Source: Trichomonas vaginalis G3 (lineage: Eukaryota > Parabasalia > Trichomonadida > Trichomonadidae). From it: a stretch of DNA of 64,000 nt. Location of the stretch: the NCBI RefSeq assembly GCF_026262505.1, contig NC_067204.1, forward strand, positions 5,799,797 to 5,863,796, given 5' to 3'. The notes beneath the pieces are model-generated. The model searched no databases. It saw only the letters and a program-made list of their open reading frames with translations, and was not told where the DNA came from. This document shows positions 9,905 to 20,564 of the stretch, one piece after another (positions within the stretch are counted from its first letter, which is position 1; the number at the start of each line of letters is the position of its first letter). Both the position numbers and the translations under genes were made by a program.

Positions 9905-11987
9905 GAATTGAGTTTAACGTACGATGAAAAGTGACAAATTTGGGCTTTTTTTCCTAGGGTTATGATCTCTTCCTTTCTGCTCAATATGACAGAAATGAAA
10001 GAATGAATTTGTACTCCCTAATTGATTACTACAATCTGTATCTATCTTTAACATAGAATTGGCTGCATTGTGATTTATACTCCAGAATTATTCAATTTAA
10101 GATCAACCTCGTAAATTTTAATCATATTGCACCAATACTCCTACGTTGAGATAAGAACATGATTATACATACCAAAGCCCCATATTAAAAATCAAAATTT
10201 AGCACCTCCATTATGCAACCACATTATTCGTCGCAAATAAGTATATTTACGCATATTATGATGCATATTCACACAACTCGTATACATGAAAAGTTATTAA
10301 AATCAGACAAAATTATTGCAATAAGGAAAAAAAAACAACTTTATTATATATGTTAGTAATGAATTACAAATATTTCTACAAAGAATGCTCAATACTTCAT
10401 ATAATCTTCGAATATTTCTTATTACAAGTTAATACATTTTGACTCGAACATGATAAACAAAAGCTGACACGCTGATTACTACATTTATGAAAATATAGTA
10501 CGTTTCCATTCATCTGTTTACTTGTTTTTGTTGGAATAAAATCATTTTTTTTTTCTTTCATGAAATAAGAATTTTGCTGCGAAAGCAATATCTCTAACAA
10601 TAATTAATACATTACGTCAACTCTGGAATGAGTATTTATCAAATATGATATCAAAATCAAAAATTAGTTGTTTTTTATGAGTAAAAACGATGTAAATTGA
10701 TTATTTGACTAATTATCAAATACTTTGATTTTCCAAATTTTTTTCGAAATTGATTTTTTCATGTGAAAATTCAAATTGTTTAATTTCATTTTTGAAATTT
10801 TGAATTTTTTTTGGAATTTTGAGTTGATCAATTCAGCAGAATTGATAATGCTATTGCTTTAGGGCATACCACAAGGTGATGAATAAAAGGTGAACATTAA
10901 CAAATTATTTTAAATCACAAATATCATCCTCATCAACTTTAATTCTAAAAAGAACTGTACTGAATTATGAAAATGCATGATTTACATTATTAAAATCTTT
11001 GAATGAAAATAGTACAAGATAAGTTTTTATTCATTTTTAATTAGATTTAAACGAAAAACTACTCCATATTAAAATTTAAGTCGAGAAATCGTATTTTGTT
11101 CTTATTTGTTAGCATTTTGTAGACATTCTAATCTTGAATTAATTTGTTACATGATATTATTAACAAATTTAACTGAAAAAATATGTTAATATGGAATAAA
11201 CCATGATTATATAAGCTATCAATGCTATATATACATATGTAAAAGATTCATATTAACTCAATTAACAAAAATGATAGATTTTCATAAAGGTTCAATCTAG
11301 GTTCGTCCGAAAATTTTGATTTTTATATAGAAGACATAGTTTCATATACATAATTAAATTTTCAAACAAATTTGATCATACCATTTATTAAGCAGGATAG
11401 TATATTAATTACTATCAGTATAAAAATATAAAAATGATTATATTTAATTATTGCATAATTTAGTCAAAGAGTTATAAGCCTCAAGTGATCGTTATCACCT
11501 TCAATGCACGTATACTTTATTGATTCATAGATATTTAATCTATGTTTGACATGTTGTTGTCGTCATTCGTTTTGTTCCCATTCTTCCTAAGTTAGAATTA
11601 GAGAATACACCATCCACATCATCTAATTTGGTCCTCAGCGATAGATTGGTTCATTTTGGAGGAGTCCCATCAGACAGTTTTCGAGCACCAAATATCAAAT
11701 TTTAATGTATACAAATCTTTAGTGATTTATCTCTTTTATGATGAGTAAAAGGTTTCTGCTCATCAACATTTGATTTCCGACATATATGATTTCTAATTGC
11801 AATTATTTACTTTCTTTTTATAATCTAACTCTGTGACTCATACCATAAATTAATTATTGGAAAGTGTCAATATGTTTGGCACAACGCATGGCGGAAGATA
11901 CCAAACCATGCAGGGAATATGATACGTTTAAGATCTCCGAACTTTTTTTCCAAAAATTTTCTATCGTTGCCCTACCTCTGTTTGATG

Positions 11988-12673
11988 TAAACAATTGTAT
12001 AGAGATTCACCATCACAATTTGAAGCGTTTGTTTATGTTCATCTGACTAGGTATCGTCTGTACTTGTATAATTATTAGACTGATGATTGAATCGTCACAT
12101 CAGAAAATTATTGCATTACAGCATTTATCTTAATAAGTAAATTCTGTCTGTTTTAAGAATATACTAGGCCAACACTATCTATTTGTACTGTTTATATAGT
12201 AATTTATTCTAATAAATTTTTTTCACAATATTTTTTTTAGATAAATGGATTATTTCCTGATTTATAATCATCACTTTTTATAGTGTTTTGGATTATGTCA
12301 CTTACAAGGTTTTATTATAAAATTTGAAATCCCAAATCAATATCATCAGGTTTTCAATCCTTTTATTGTTGACCACTAACTTTTGTGTACATTTAAATAA
12401 TGAAATCATTTACATTCAAATTATGATATAAATTATTAAAATAATTATTTCTATAGTATAATTAAACTGCAATGGTATGTTATTAAGTTATATATTAGAT
12501 ATATTTATTAGACAATCCTTCTTGTTATGGATATTTCTATTTCAAAGTAGAATTTGATAAAAATTCTTTCATTTGTATTAAAATCTAATTATTTTGGTAG
12601 CTAAATTATATAAACAAGTTATTCTACTGCATAATTTCATGATTGTATTAATTCTATTTTTTAAATCTTTTAT
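11988..12673. other. Intergenic, no gene seen
   Basis: About 690 very AT-rich bases between the transposon and the metallo-beta-lactamase pseudogene. No frame, repeat or RNA is recognised. Confidence 0.5.
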
Positions 12674-13421
12674 TTAAAATTCAATTGTTTCACCATCTGC
12701 TGGAATTGAAACAAATTCTTTAATATTGTTTTGATTCACAGCTTCTGAAATATCAATACGTGTTTGTGTTGCATGAGGAACATTATCCATGTGAGAAACA
12801 ACAATATGAATATTTGGAAAATCTTTGTGCATCTGGACAACATCATCTTTACCCATCAAAATTGGGCCAAGAGGCGTTACTGGGCGGCAAGCATTAACAA
12901 CGACCACATCCGGTTTCAGCTTCTTAATTGGATCAATAAGCAACCAAATAAATTTTCTTGGATTCTGATGGAGATGAGAGAACAAAACCAGCGACAGCTC
13001 TTTTCATGTGAAAGGCATCATAGATCTTTTCTTCTCCATGATTTGTATTGGTTCTATAAATAGAAATATTTCCAAAAGTTGTCACATCCTTCGAAAGAAC
13101 CTCTGCATGCTTGAATCCCAATTTGTCAAGAATTTCTTTTTCTTCTTCATCTTGTGCAAAGATTGGAATCTCTTTATTCAACAAATTAGCAGAGTACTCA
13201 GAAAAATGATCGACGTGCATATGAGTGACAATGATTGCATCAACATCTATGATTTTTTCGATCGGAAGAGGTAAGGGGAAAATTGGAAATCTTTGTGTTG
13301 GGTCTCTAGCAAAAGGAATTGGATCACAAGCATCTTTTGGATCAAGCCATGGATCTACAAGAAATCTCTTTCCGGCAAATGTGATGATCACTGTTGCATT
13401 TCTAATTTGTTGGAACTTCAT
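12674..13421 (-). pseudogene. Broken metallo-beta-lactamase-fold hydrolase (UlaG-like)
   Basis: The first part (13421 to about 12935) shows FLVDPWLDP and the metal-binding THMHVDHF (HxHxDH) motif, with a later NHG; the second part (from about 12960 down to 12674) shows KPDVVVVNACRPV and HMDNVPHATQTR, typical of the C-terminal half of UlaG-like/L-ascorbate-6-P lactonase-like hydrolases. The two parts lie in different frames, overlapping near 12933-12985. The segment that normally carries the conserved GDT/GDS Asp between them is missing, so there is probably a small deletion as well as a frame change. This family is common in bacteria and was probably acquired laterally. Loss of the central metal ligand region would inactivate the enzyme. 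A sequencing error could explain the frame change but not the missing segment. Confidence 0.75.
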
Positions 13422-13489
13422 TCCAAAAAAATGAATTGTATATGGCCTTCAAAAAAAAGTTGATGAAAATTCAGACGAATCATTGAAGA

Positions 13490-14408
13490 GTAGGGGTAAT
13501 TTTAGCTAAAAGTGACATATTTGTAAAAAGTGACACGCCCGTGAAGGGTGTGATTACCGATCGCTAATTTCGACAGTTTAGAATTTAAAATTTTTTATGG
13601 AACTGTTGCGAGTTTCATAAAGAATTTAAGGAATATAAGCAAAGATTTGAATCAAAATCTTAGACCTAAGCCGCTCGATTCGCTCGCGGCTTCCGCGAAT
13701 TACAGATCAGCAAAGATTTGAATCAAAATCTTCGAACTAAGCCGATCGCTTCGCTCGCGGCTTTCTTTATTATTTTAAATTTGCATATTTCCATCAAAAG
13801 TTCATAAGGTAAAAAATTTCGTTTATTTTTACTAAGAAAAAAAAGGTTTTTGATAATAAATTTATTTTATTTCGAAAAAGTAGCAATAATCGTAAAAGGG
13901 TATTGATAGGCTTGCTAAAGTAACTAATTTTAGCTGTCAAATACTTTTGTATTTTGAAGTAAATTAATATAAATTTGTTTTTACTTTTATTTCGAAAAAG
14001 TAGCAATAATCGTAAAAGGGTATTGATAGGCTTGCTAAAGTAACTAATTTTAGCTGTCAAATACTTTTGTATTTTGAAGTAAATTAGTATAAATTTGTTT
14101 TTACTTTTATTTCGAAAAAGGAACAATAATCGTAAAAGGGTATTGATAGGCTTGCTAAAGTAACTAATTTTAGCTGTCAAATACTTTTATATTTTGAAGT
14201 AAATTAGTATAAATTTGATATTATTTTAACTCCCTTTGAAAACCTCAATTTTCCATACAGAGGGAACGGGAATAGCATCCAATATTCCCTGAGAATGGTT
14301 GCGCATTCTCAGTTCCCTCTATATTTCGAACGAAGCTCTCATCGGTCTTTTTTTTAATACTAAACGTTTTTTTTTCCCTGTCACTTTTAGCTAAAATTTG
14401 GGTTTGCC
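13490..14408. mobile_element. MULE-derived non-autonomous element, copy 1
   Basis: The ends carry the inverted motif ATTTTAGCTAAAAGTGACA (left near 13499, right near 14382-14398). The interior is shared nearly base for base with the copies at 22016-22674 and 49019-49620. It holds two GC-rich stem motifs (AAGCCG...CGCGGCTT near 13671 and 13739) and three direct copies of a 120-bp unit (13861-14220). CATTGAAG occurs just left of the element (13481) and again 12 bases past the shared right end (14421), so the exact right border is uncertain. The element lies about 70 bases upstream of the start of the metallo-beta-lactamase pseudogene. Confidence 0.8.
13861..14220. repeat. Three tandem 120-bp units
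   Basis: The unit containing TTTCGAAAAAGTAGCAATAA recurs at exactly 120-base steps (13870, 13990, 14110). Since 120 is a multiple of three, the minus strand reads as a 128-codon repeated frame, which I take to be an artefact. The element copy at 22.4 kb has one unit, the copy at 49.2 kb has three. Confidence 0.9.
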
Positions 14409-14938
14409 AATTTGCTATTCCATTGAAGTATCACAAGGAAACTGTATCAGCTATATGATTAGTGCCAATAAAAAGAATGAAAATGTGAAAAGAATTAGTT
14501 TTATAAACAGCAAAAATATTAATATTAATTATATCAGCTATTGTTCCACAATTTGTAAATGTATAGTGCTGGTATTGTTTTTCGAAGCTTGTGACCCTAT
14601 TCCAATTTTTTATTGATATTTTTGTTCAAATGTCGATATAAAACTTTATTCCCTACATAATATTATCTGAATTAGATGGTTCATTATGGTACTACATAAA
14701 TCTTTACAATAGAAGTAAATTTATGTCTGATTATTTATTTCATTAGCAAATAAAATCAAAAACACAAGTTTCTATGCTCTAGAAATCGATATAAATAATG
14801 AATCTCTTGATATTTTTGTATGACACCAAATGCGCATTTTTGATCACAAAGTCAACTTAACATAACATCAACACTCAAGCATATTCTCTATATCTAATCA
14901 AATATCATTCAAAAAGTTCATTTATACTCAAAATTTTA
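14409..14938. other. Upstream region of the SCAR/WAVE-like gene
   Basis: About 530 AT-rich bases between the MULE derivative and the next gene. It contains the initiator at 14918-14923; nothing else recognised. Confidence 0.5.
14918..14923 (+). promoter_or_regulatory. Inr of the SCAR/WAVE-like gene
   Basis: TCATTT, 15 bases before the ATG at 14939; matches TCAYTW. Confidence 0.5.
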
Positions 14939-16207
14939 ATGTTTCCCGCGCGACCGATTGTCAAACTGGATTCTCATCCCGCAATTGAACGCTTGAAAGG
15001 TATGAATGAGGAGCAAAAGCTTGATTGTATTCCAAGAATTCGAACAATTGGTTTACTCAGGCAATCCGAATGTATCACGGCATACGCCATGGAAATCTTC
15101 GTAGATATCTCTCATGGTGTCAACAATATTCTCTCAAGAATCAAAAATTTGCAACAGCGCCTTCAGAATATTGAGCAGATCGAACCTCAAGGAATTAGTG
15201 CTTTATCTGAGATCAATAAAAAGTATTGGCAGGGAAATTGCCCAGATTATTATCCTATTATGGGATACGGTGATGATGCTGCAAACAAAGAATTTGAATT
15301 CGAAGAACCTTCATTAGTTTCCAAAGTCATCAAGAGAGCAAATCCTATGCCTAACTTTGAATGCTTTTCAGATATTACAGTCGGTTATGATCCAGAAGAT
15401 CCAGAAAGAGCTGTTGATTTTGATGAACTTTACTCAAATCCAAACTTCGTCAAGATTCAATATAAGCATGAACTCATCGAAAACATCAAGGCAGAGCAGG
15501 AAAGAAAGAAGAATGAAGCAAGAGAAAGAAGAGAGAGGGCAAAGGCTGAGAAAGCAGAAATGAGATCTCGTAATGAGGGAGAAAAGGCAGAAAATGCAGC
15601 TGGACAAGATGACATGATCAGTGCTCTTGCATCTCCACCACCACGCCCAGTGTTCTTATGCTGTCCTGGTCCAAAAGGTACTGCATCTCATGGTGCAGTT
15701 CCAGCTTCTCTCAAAGCTGTCAAAGGTATCTCATACAGCGCATCATCTCCAACACGCAGCATCAGGTTTGCTTCTCCAGGTGCCGCTCCTGCTGCAGCAG
15801 CACCACCACCACCGCCTCCACCGCCTCCTCCTCCACCACCAGGTGGCCTTCCTCCACCACCAAAGACTGATGGTCCAGGTTCCAAGGCTCCATCTCAGCC
15901 GAATTCTGCAATCAGTGGACAATCAACGGCTGATTTGCTCAAAGCAGGCGTCAAACTCAAGAAGGTTGATGCTGGTCCAGCTACTGTTTCTCATCTTGAT
16001 CTCATTAAGCAAGGTGTTAAGCTCAAGAAGGTTGACAATTCCAAACCGCTTCCACCTGTTCCAAAACAAAGTGTCGAGAACGTGGATCCAACAGCTCTTT
16101 CATTGCAAGAAATTCTTGCACGCGCTGCTTCTATCAGAGATGCAGTTGCTGACTCGGATGAAGACGATGATGTGGATGAGAGTGAGTCTTCATCAACCAC
16201 ATGGTAA
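14939..16207 (+). CDS. SCAR/WAVE-like Arp2/3 activator
   Basis: A 422-residue nucleation-promoting factor that would stimulate Arp2/3-driven actin branching at the cell cortex. Domains in order: an N-terminal SCAR-homology-like region (about 30-85) with IRTIGLLRQSECITAYAMEIF and a heptad stretch SRIKNLQQRLQNIEQ; a charged Lys/Glu/Arg helix (about 180-215); a long polyproline run (about 280-300) for profilin/SH3 binding; two WH2 actin-binding motifs, ADLLKAGVKLKKV and LDLIKQGVKLKKV; a central amphipathic segment (LSLQEILARAASIRDAV); and an acidic tail ending in Trp (SDEDDDVDE...TTW). The WH2-central-acidic order with a terminal tryptophan is diagnostic. The WASH family is the main alternative, but the N-terminal pattern fits SCAR better. 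It is shorter than animal WAVE (about 500-560), as in other protists. Confidence 0.8.
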   Translation: MFPARPIVKLDSHPAIERLKGMNEEQKLDCIPRIRTIGLLRQSECITAYAMEIFVDISHGVNNILSRIKNLQQRLQNIEQIEPQGISALSEINKKYWQGNCPDYYPIMGYGDDAANKEFEFEEPSLVSKVIKRANPMPNFECFSDITVGYDPEDPERAVDFDELYSNPNFVKIQYKHELIENIKAEQERKKNEARERRERAKAEKAEMRSRNEGEKAENAAGQDDMISALASPPPRPVFLCCPGPKGTASHGAVPASLKAVKGISYSASSPTRSIRFASPGAAPAAAAPPPPPPPPPPPPPGGLPPPPKTDGPGSKAPSQPNSAISGQSTADLLKAGVKLKKVDAGPATVSHLDLIKQGVKLKKVDNSKPLPPVPKQSVENVDPTALSLQEILARAASIRDAVADSDEDDDVDESESSSTTW

Positions 16208-17011
16208 TCGAAATGATTAAATAGCATCATTTTATCACATTTAAACTTAATTTTTACTAATTTTGAGATATTTGTTGAAATTATATTTGGTATATGTTTC
16301 TCAAGTATGAAAATATAGTTTGTATGGGGCTAATTAGTTTCACTTGCAATTTTACGATTAGTTCTCATTGAATTTGAAAATATTTTCAAAATATAGATAT
16401 GACGGCAAAGATTCTGTGTGGGCAAGTGTTGTTGTCGGATTATTTATGCATATTCGAATGAAAATTCACTAAAAATTGATTTGTAAAAAATTCAGAATTA
16501 TTCAATGGATTAGAACATGAACTTCAATATATTGATGTTATGCATATCCTATTATATTCGATAAATAGCATAAATTTATATTTTATCCAAAAATTAGATA
16601 AGATTTATCAGCTTTCTTCAAATTGTACAGTAAAGAAGCATGGTTTCATAATATTTTATGCTTGTGTTTACCGTAGTTAAAAATCATGCTATATCTATGA
16701 TTTATTAAGCCAAAATTGAATGAACTAATTTTATCAAGCAAATATGAAGTAGAATTATTATGAAATGATCGACATTCTTTGCTAAAAATAGTGATACAGT
16801 TCCGAAAGCGGATCAGAGTCAATGTAGCCTTCGAAAATTCGAAAAGAAAGAAAAATGAAAAGATGCAAAATTCTAAGTTTTTGAAAGAAGAGTAATGGTT
16901 TTTGAAATCCATGATACATAAAAATATGAAAAACTTATATGAATCAAATTGGTCGAGAATTTGGATCGTTAGATCGTTCAATTTATCTATCGGTTTTAGA
17001 TTGAACTAGGC
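16208..17011. other. Intergenic, no gene seen
   Basis: About 800 AT-rich bases between the WAVE-like and Rab-like genes. A 111-codon minus frame at 16646-16981 has no domain and biased Phe/Leu/Ile content expected from AT-rich noncoding DNA. Confidence 0.5.
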
Positions 17012-17617
17012 ATGCTTCTTGCAGCGGGAAGTAACTTGAAAGAAGCTAAAGTAGTCATGCTTGGCTCAACAACTGTTGGTAAATCATCTATTGTGACAAT
17101 GCTCACGCGCGGATCTTTCTCGGAAAGCTGTGCTTCAACAATTGGAGCAGCATTTCTCTCAAAAACAATTAATTTAGGCGATCAAGAGTTGAAATTGCAG
17201 ATTTGGGATACTGGAGGTTCAGAAAGATATAGAGCAATGGCACCAATGTATTTCCAAAATGCAAATGCTGCAATTATTGTTTATGATATTACTTCTTCCA
17301 CTTCATATAATGATGTAGAAAGTTGGCTTAAAGAATTACGCGAAAAAGGCCCAGCTTCAATTATAATAGCGTTAGCAGGAAATAAATCTGACCTCGATCA
17401 GCAGAGATGCGTTGCTACCGAGGATGCACAGAGCTTCGCTCAAAAGCATGGAATCCCAATTTTCAAAGAAACATCTGCTCTCAAAGGTATAAATATTCAA
17501 GAAATTTTCACAGATGTTGCTGTAGCCATAGCTAGAGGTGCTGTTTCAACAGCTCCAGCTGAGCAAGTAACCCTTACTGAAAGCAATCCTAAAGACAAAA
17601 AGAAGAAGTGCTGTTAA
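17012..17617 (+). CDS. Rab-family small GTPase with altered switch II
   Basis: A 201-residue Ras-superfamily GTPase for membrane traffic. Motifs: P-loop GSTTVGKS (residues 18-25), switch I with TIGAAF (43-48), WDTGGSERYRAM (65-76), GNKSDL (about 124) and ETSALKG (about 153), ending KKKKCC for double geranylgeranylation. The combination TIGAAF/RYRAMAPMYFQNANAAIIVYDIT places it near the Rab5/21/22 group. The usual WDTAGQE is WDTGGSE: the catalytic Gln is replaced by Ser, which in other Rabs lowers intrinsic GTP hydrolysis. The frame is intact and the rest of the domain is conserved, so the change looks natural rather than a sign of decay. T. vaginalis has an expanded Rab set, and variant switch II sequences are expected among divergent members. 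Confidence 0.9.
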   Translation: MLLAAGSNLKEAKVVMLGSTTVGKSSIVTMLTRGSFSESCASTIGAAFLSKTINLGDQELKLQIWDTGGSERYRAMAPMYFQNANAAIIVYDITSSTSYNDVESWLKELREKGPASIIIALAGNKSDLDQQRCVATEDAQSFAQKHGIPIFKETSALKGINIQEIFTDVAVAIARGAVSTAPAEQVTLTESNPKDKKKKCC

Positions 17618-18627
17618 ATATTTTATTCTTTCGAACTATATTCTATTTTTATATGCTTCCATATTCATTATATACTACATGATATAATACTGTTATCTCG
17701 GATTTTGAGCAAATTTTGCCGACTTTTCGGTAATATCTCTGACATCTAATTTTCCAATAGATATCGCAATTAGTTTTGGTATCTCAGAATATATAGTAGT
17801 TTGCAGCTGATATTCAAAATCTGTCTAAGCCGAAAAAAATCGCAATCTTGAAAAAGTTGTAAAAAGGGCTATGATGCTGCTCTTAAGCTCTTATATCATG
17901 TTGTGATGTATTTAATGGCACTGAATGACTATGTTCAAATGATCGGGAATCTCAGAATTCAAATTGCCAGCCCTCATATCAAAATAATTATTAGATTTAT
18001 GAGTGAACGTAGAATACATAGAATTATTGTTTGTTTTTAAACTTGATATTTTGAAATTTTGAAAAAGGCTGTGTATTTGCATCTGAGCTTAGCAATGTAG
18101 AATACAAAAGCAAAGTAAATAGATTTTATGTGTTGTGATTGAAAATGCATGAGCAATATTGCAATTGATAATAATAGTAGTCCAAGCTATACCACGTCCT
18201 ATCAATCGACTCTAATTACGCTAGTTCTAGTAGTATCAACTGTATTTATAATGTGATTAATATTTCAATAAATATTGAATTTCAAAGCCAAAAACTATGT
18301 ATTTGACTACAAAAATATAATTCACCTATTAATGTAAGAAGCAGATCCTTGTTTGTTCAATGCATATTCCACAATTGTATTGGGAATCATAAAGTGAATA
18401 CAATTTTCGAAAAAAATACGTGTGACATTAAATATATTCAATGAGTGCGTTTATGATTTGTGTTAATTGAACAATATCACACAAATTTATTCCCGGATTA
18501 AAATATTCTTAACTTTTTCACATTGGAAAAAGGATATCCGATACTACCAGGCAAGCCCCAACATTATCAATATCGACATAAGCCCAAATAATTCTTTTCT
18601 GAAATAAAAACTGACAGATAAAATTTT
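17618..18627. other. Intergenic, no gene seen
   Basis: About 1 kb of AT-rich DNA between the Rab-like and membrane-protein genes. I see no frame of interest, clear repeat or transposon end. Confidence 0.45.
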
Positions 18628-20139
18628 ATGGCGGAAGAATCACAGAGCCCGCCTGTTGAAGAGAAATCTTCAATTATTCATACAATCCTCCTTGCAATAT
18701 TCAGCATCGTGGTTGTATTAATTTTCAGTTTCGTTATAGCATTCTCCAAAGATGAAGAAGAATATGACAAGGTTACGGTGTTAATCCAGCTCATTCTTGC
18801 TGGAAGCCTAATGTTGTCTGGCTTGTTCATGCTTTTTATCAACGTTATGGGCTCAGGTCCATTCTCAATGAGATTTTTAAGACCAGTCTTCATGAGATCA
18901 TCTGCATCTGTTTTCCTTTCATTTTTAAAGGAACAAGAAATGAAAGTCAGAAATTTAGGTGCACTTGCTCGCATTAACAATTCAAAAACAATTACATTCG
19001 ATGAATCAATTGCATTACAGGCATCAGCAATTACCTCAGTTGGAATTGTCAACGATGACTTCGCAATTGATCTCTATGAAATCAAAGAAAAGAAACTTTT
19101 CATTGATGATACCAAATGTGATGTTCCAGATCAGTTACGTCTCATTGCTGATGCACTATATGCCAGCAAGAAGGAATTCGTATCATTTTCAAAGCCAATC
19201 GATGATTTTTACGCAATTTTCGGAGATAAGCAAAAACCAGCTCAATTAAAATGCCGTTCCGCAAAAGACGTCATTGCTGATGGAAAATTGCTCTCATCCG
19301 AGCTTGACAAATTACGTTTTGCAGAGAAAACTGCCACAGATCGTTGCCGTTATTTGATTGCAATCCTTCGCGACGAAACTCGTCTCATCGGTCTCGCTGA
19401 GATACAGCTCATTGCAGATGGGTTAGTTATCGACAGCAACAAAGTACATCTCAGAACTCATCTTAATAAAGAAACAGAAACGATGATTGCAAAGAGATTA
19501 CGCATTTCAGAAGAACCACCAAAATTTCCAACCCTTTCCGTCGATAATGGCCAAGTTTACTACGAAAATAATAATAATTCCAAAGAAAGAGTTGCTACAA
19601 TCTCCAGTCCAAAGCTTGCCCTTCAGCTCAAGCCAAAGGGCCTTTCAGAATCACGTTACTGCTACCTCATTCTCATTCCTTACATCATTTGCTGCTTAAT
19701 TGCTCCTTTCGGACTTTACAGCGTCATTGTCGAAGACAACAAGCGCTTATTCTCCCTTATTTTCATCGCTCCAGCATTTTACGCAGCAGTTCGTGGTGGT
19801 TTCCTCTCATGTTTGCGTTTATCCATCATTTCAACAATAATTGTCATCGCCGTAGGTACTCCAATTTGCTACTTCTTCACTACCTACCTCGCGGATAACG
19901 CAATCATCGGGTCCGAAAAGTCCATCTACATCATCATCGCTGCTGCCGGAATTATTGACGTTCCAATCTTCAATCTCTTCATCGGCATCCTCTGCTTCTG
20001 CACGAATGCCGTCAACTTCGTCAACGAGGATGGCTTTGAGCACGCTTCCTGCTTGCTTGCTTCAGTTGCCGCCTACATTGTTTTGATATTTGCTCTTACT
20101 ATTGTCGCCAGATCAAAGATAGATACATCTAAGAAATAA
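18628..20139 (+). CDS. Multi-spanning membrane protein of unknown function
   Basis: A 503-residue protein. Two hydrophobic helices lie near the N-terminus (about 16-42 and 52-75), followed by a soluble domain of about 270 residues (about 80-345), then about six hydrophobic segments from about 350 to 497 (SRYCYLILIPYIICCLIAPF, SLIFIAPAFYAAV, LSIISTIIVIAVGTPICYFF, SIYIIIAAAGIIDVPIFNLF and two more). There is no cleavable signal; the first helix would act as an anchor. The C-terminal block of closely packed helices resembles a transporter or receptor core, but I recognise no family motif. The last third is richer in C-ending codons than the first. It is a full frame with an ATG in good context. 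Confidence 0.75.
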   Translation: MAEESQSPPVEEKSSIIHTILLAIFSIVVVLIFSFVIAFSKDEEEYDKVTVLIQLILAGSLMLSGLFMLFINVMGSGPFSMRFLRPVFMRSSASVFLSFLKEQEMKVRNLGALARINNSKTITFDESIALQASAITSVGIVNDDFAIDLYEIKEKKLFIDDTKCDVPDQLRLIADALYASKKEFVSFSKPIDDFYAIFGDKQKPAQLKCRSAKDVIADGKLLSSELDKLRFAEKTATDRCRYLIAILRDETRLIGLAEIQLIADGLVIDSNKVHLRTHLNKETETMIAKRLRISEEPPKFPTLSVDNGQVYYENNNNSKERVATISSPKLALQLKPKGLSESRYCYLILIPYIICCLIAPFGLYSVIVEDNKRLFSLIFIAPAFYAAVRGGFLSCLRLSIISTIIVIAVGTPICYFFTTYLADNAIIGSEKSIYIIIAAAGIIDVPIFNLFIGILCFCTNAVNFVNEDGFEHASCLLASVAAYIVLIFALTIVARSKIDTSKK

Positions 20140-20564
20140 ATTTGATTTATCTTTATTTAATAATTCTTTCATCTTGAATTTTTTGATTATTCTTTCATCT
20201 TGACAAGGAAACAGGTCGCGGAACAAGAAATGAAACAGAAAGGAATATCAGCACTAATATGAACAACAACTGCTCTTTCCATCAGCTGATAAAGATATTT
20301 TTAAAAAAAAAATCGCATTCTTCAAAATCTGAATCAGTAATTATTTTCTATGCATACAAAAGATGTTAAACCTCGGTAGGTTAATGTCTTTTCTGAAGAA
20401 TTTCTTTTATCGAGAAACAAAAATCCTTGAATTCAGCAATTCTTTGCTACAAAAACGATAATACATAATATGAATATTTTAAAAATAATAATTCGAATCC
20501 AAAATCTTAATTTCAATCAATAAAAATGAGGTGATTTTATATAAATTTTTATCATAAATCGAAA
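20140..20564. other. Intergenic with initiator for the next gene
   Basis: About 425 bases. A direct repeat of ATTCTTTCATCTTGA occurs at 20163 and 20189. A TCATAA initiator-like site lies at 20552, 13 bases before the next ATG. Confidence 0.4.

Larger units (their letters stand above)
8571..11987. mobile_element. Decayed DNA transposon with 8-bp target duplication (hAT-like), 3.4 kb
   Basis: Inverted ends AGAGGTAGGGCAACGATAG at 8579-8597 and its exact complement at 11961-11979 (19 of 19 bases). Both are flanked directly by GTTTGATG (8571-8578 and 11980-11987). An 8-bp duplication is the hallmark of hAT transposons; MULEs usually give 9-11. The 3.4-kb interior has no long frame: the best are under 90 codons, without recognisable motifs, so the transposase, if it was ever here, is beyond recognition by eye. 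The interior also holds the hairpin at 9887-9904 and a 15-bp stem at 9403-9451, which may be remnants of other insertions. It lies between the phosphorylase and the metallo-beta-lactamase pseudogene. Confidence 0.75.

Noticed and set aside
13794-14180. A 128-codon minus-strand frame with a 40-residue protein repeat
   Set aside because: It is the translation of three 120-bp DNA repeats inside a transposon derivative; the one-unit copy at 22.4 kb shows it is not conserved as a protein.
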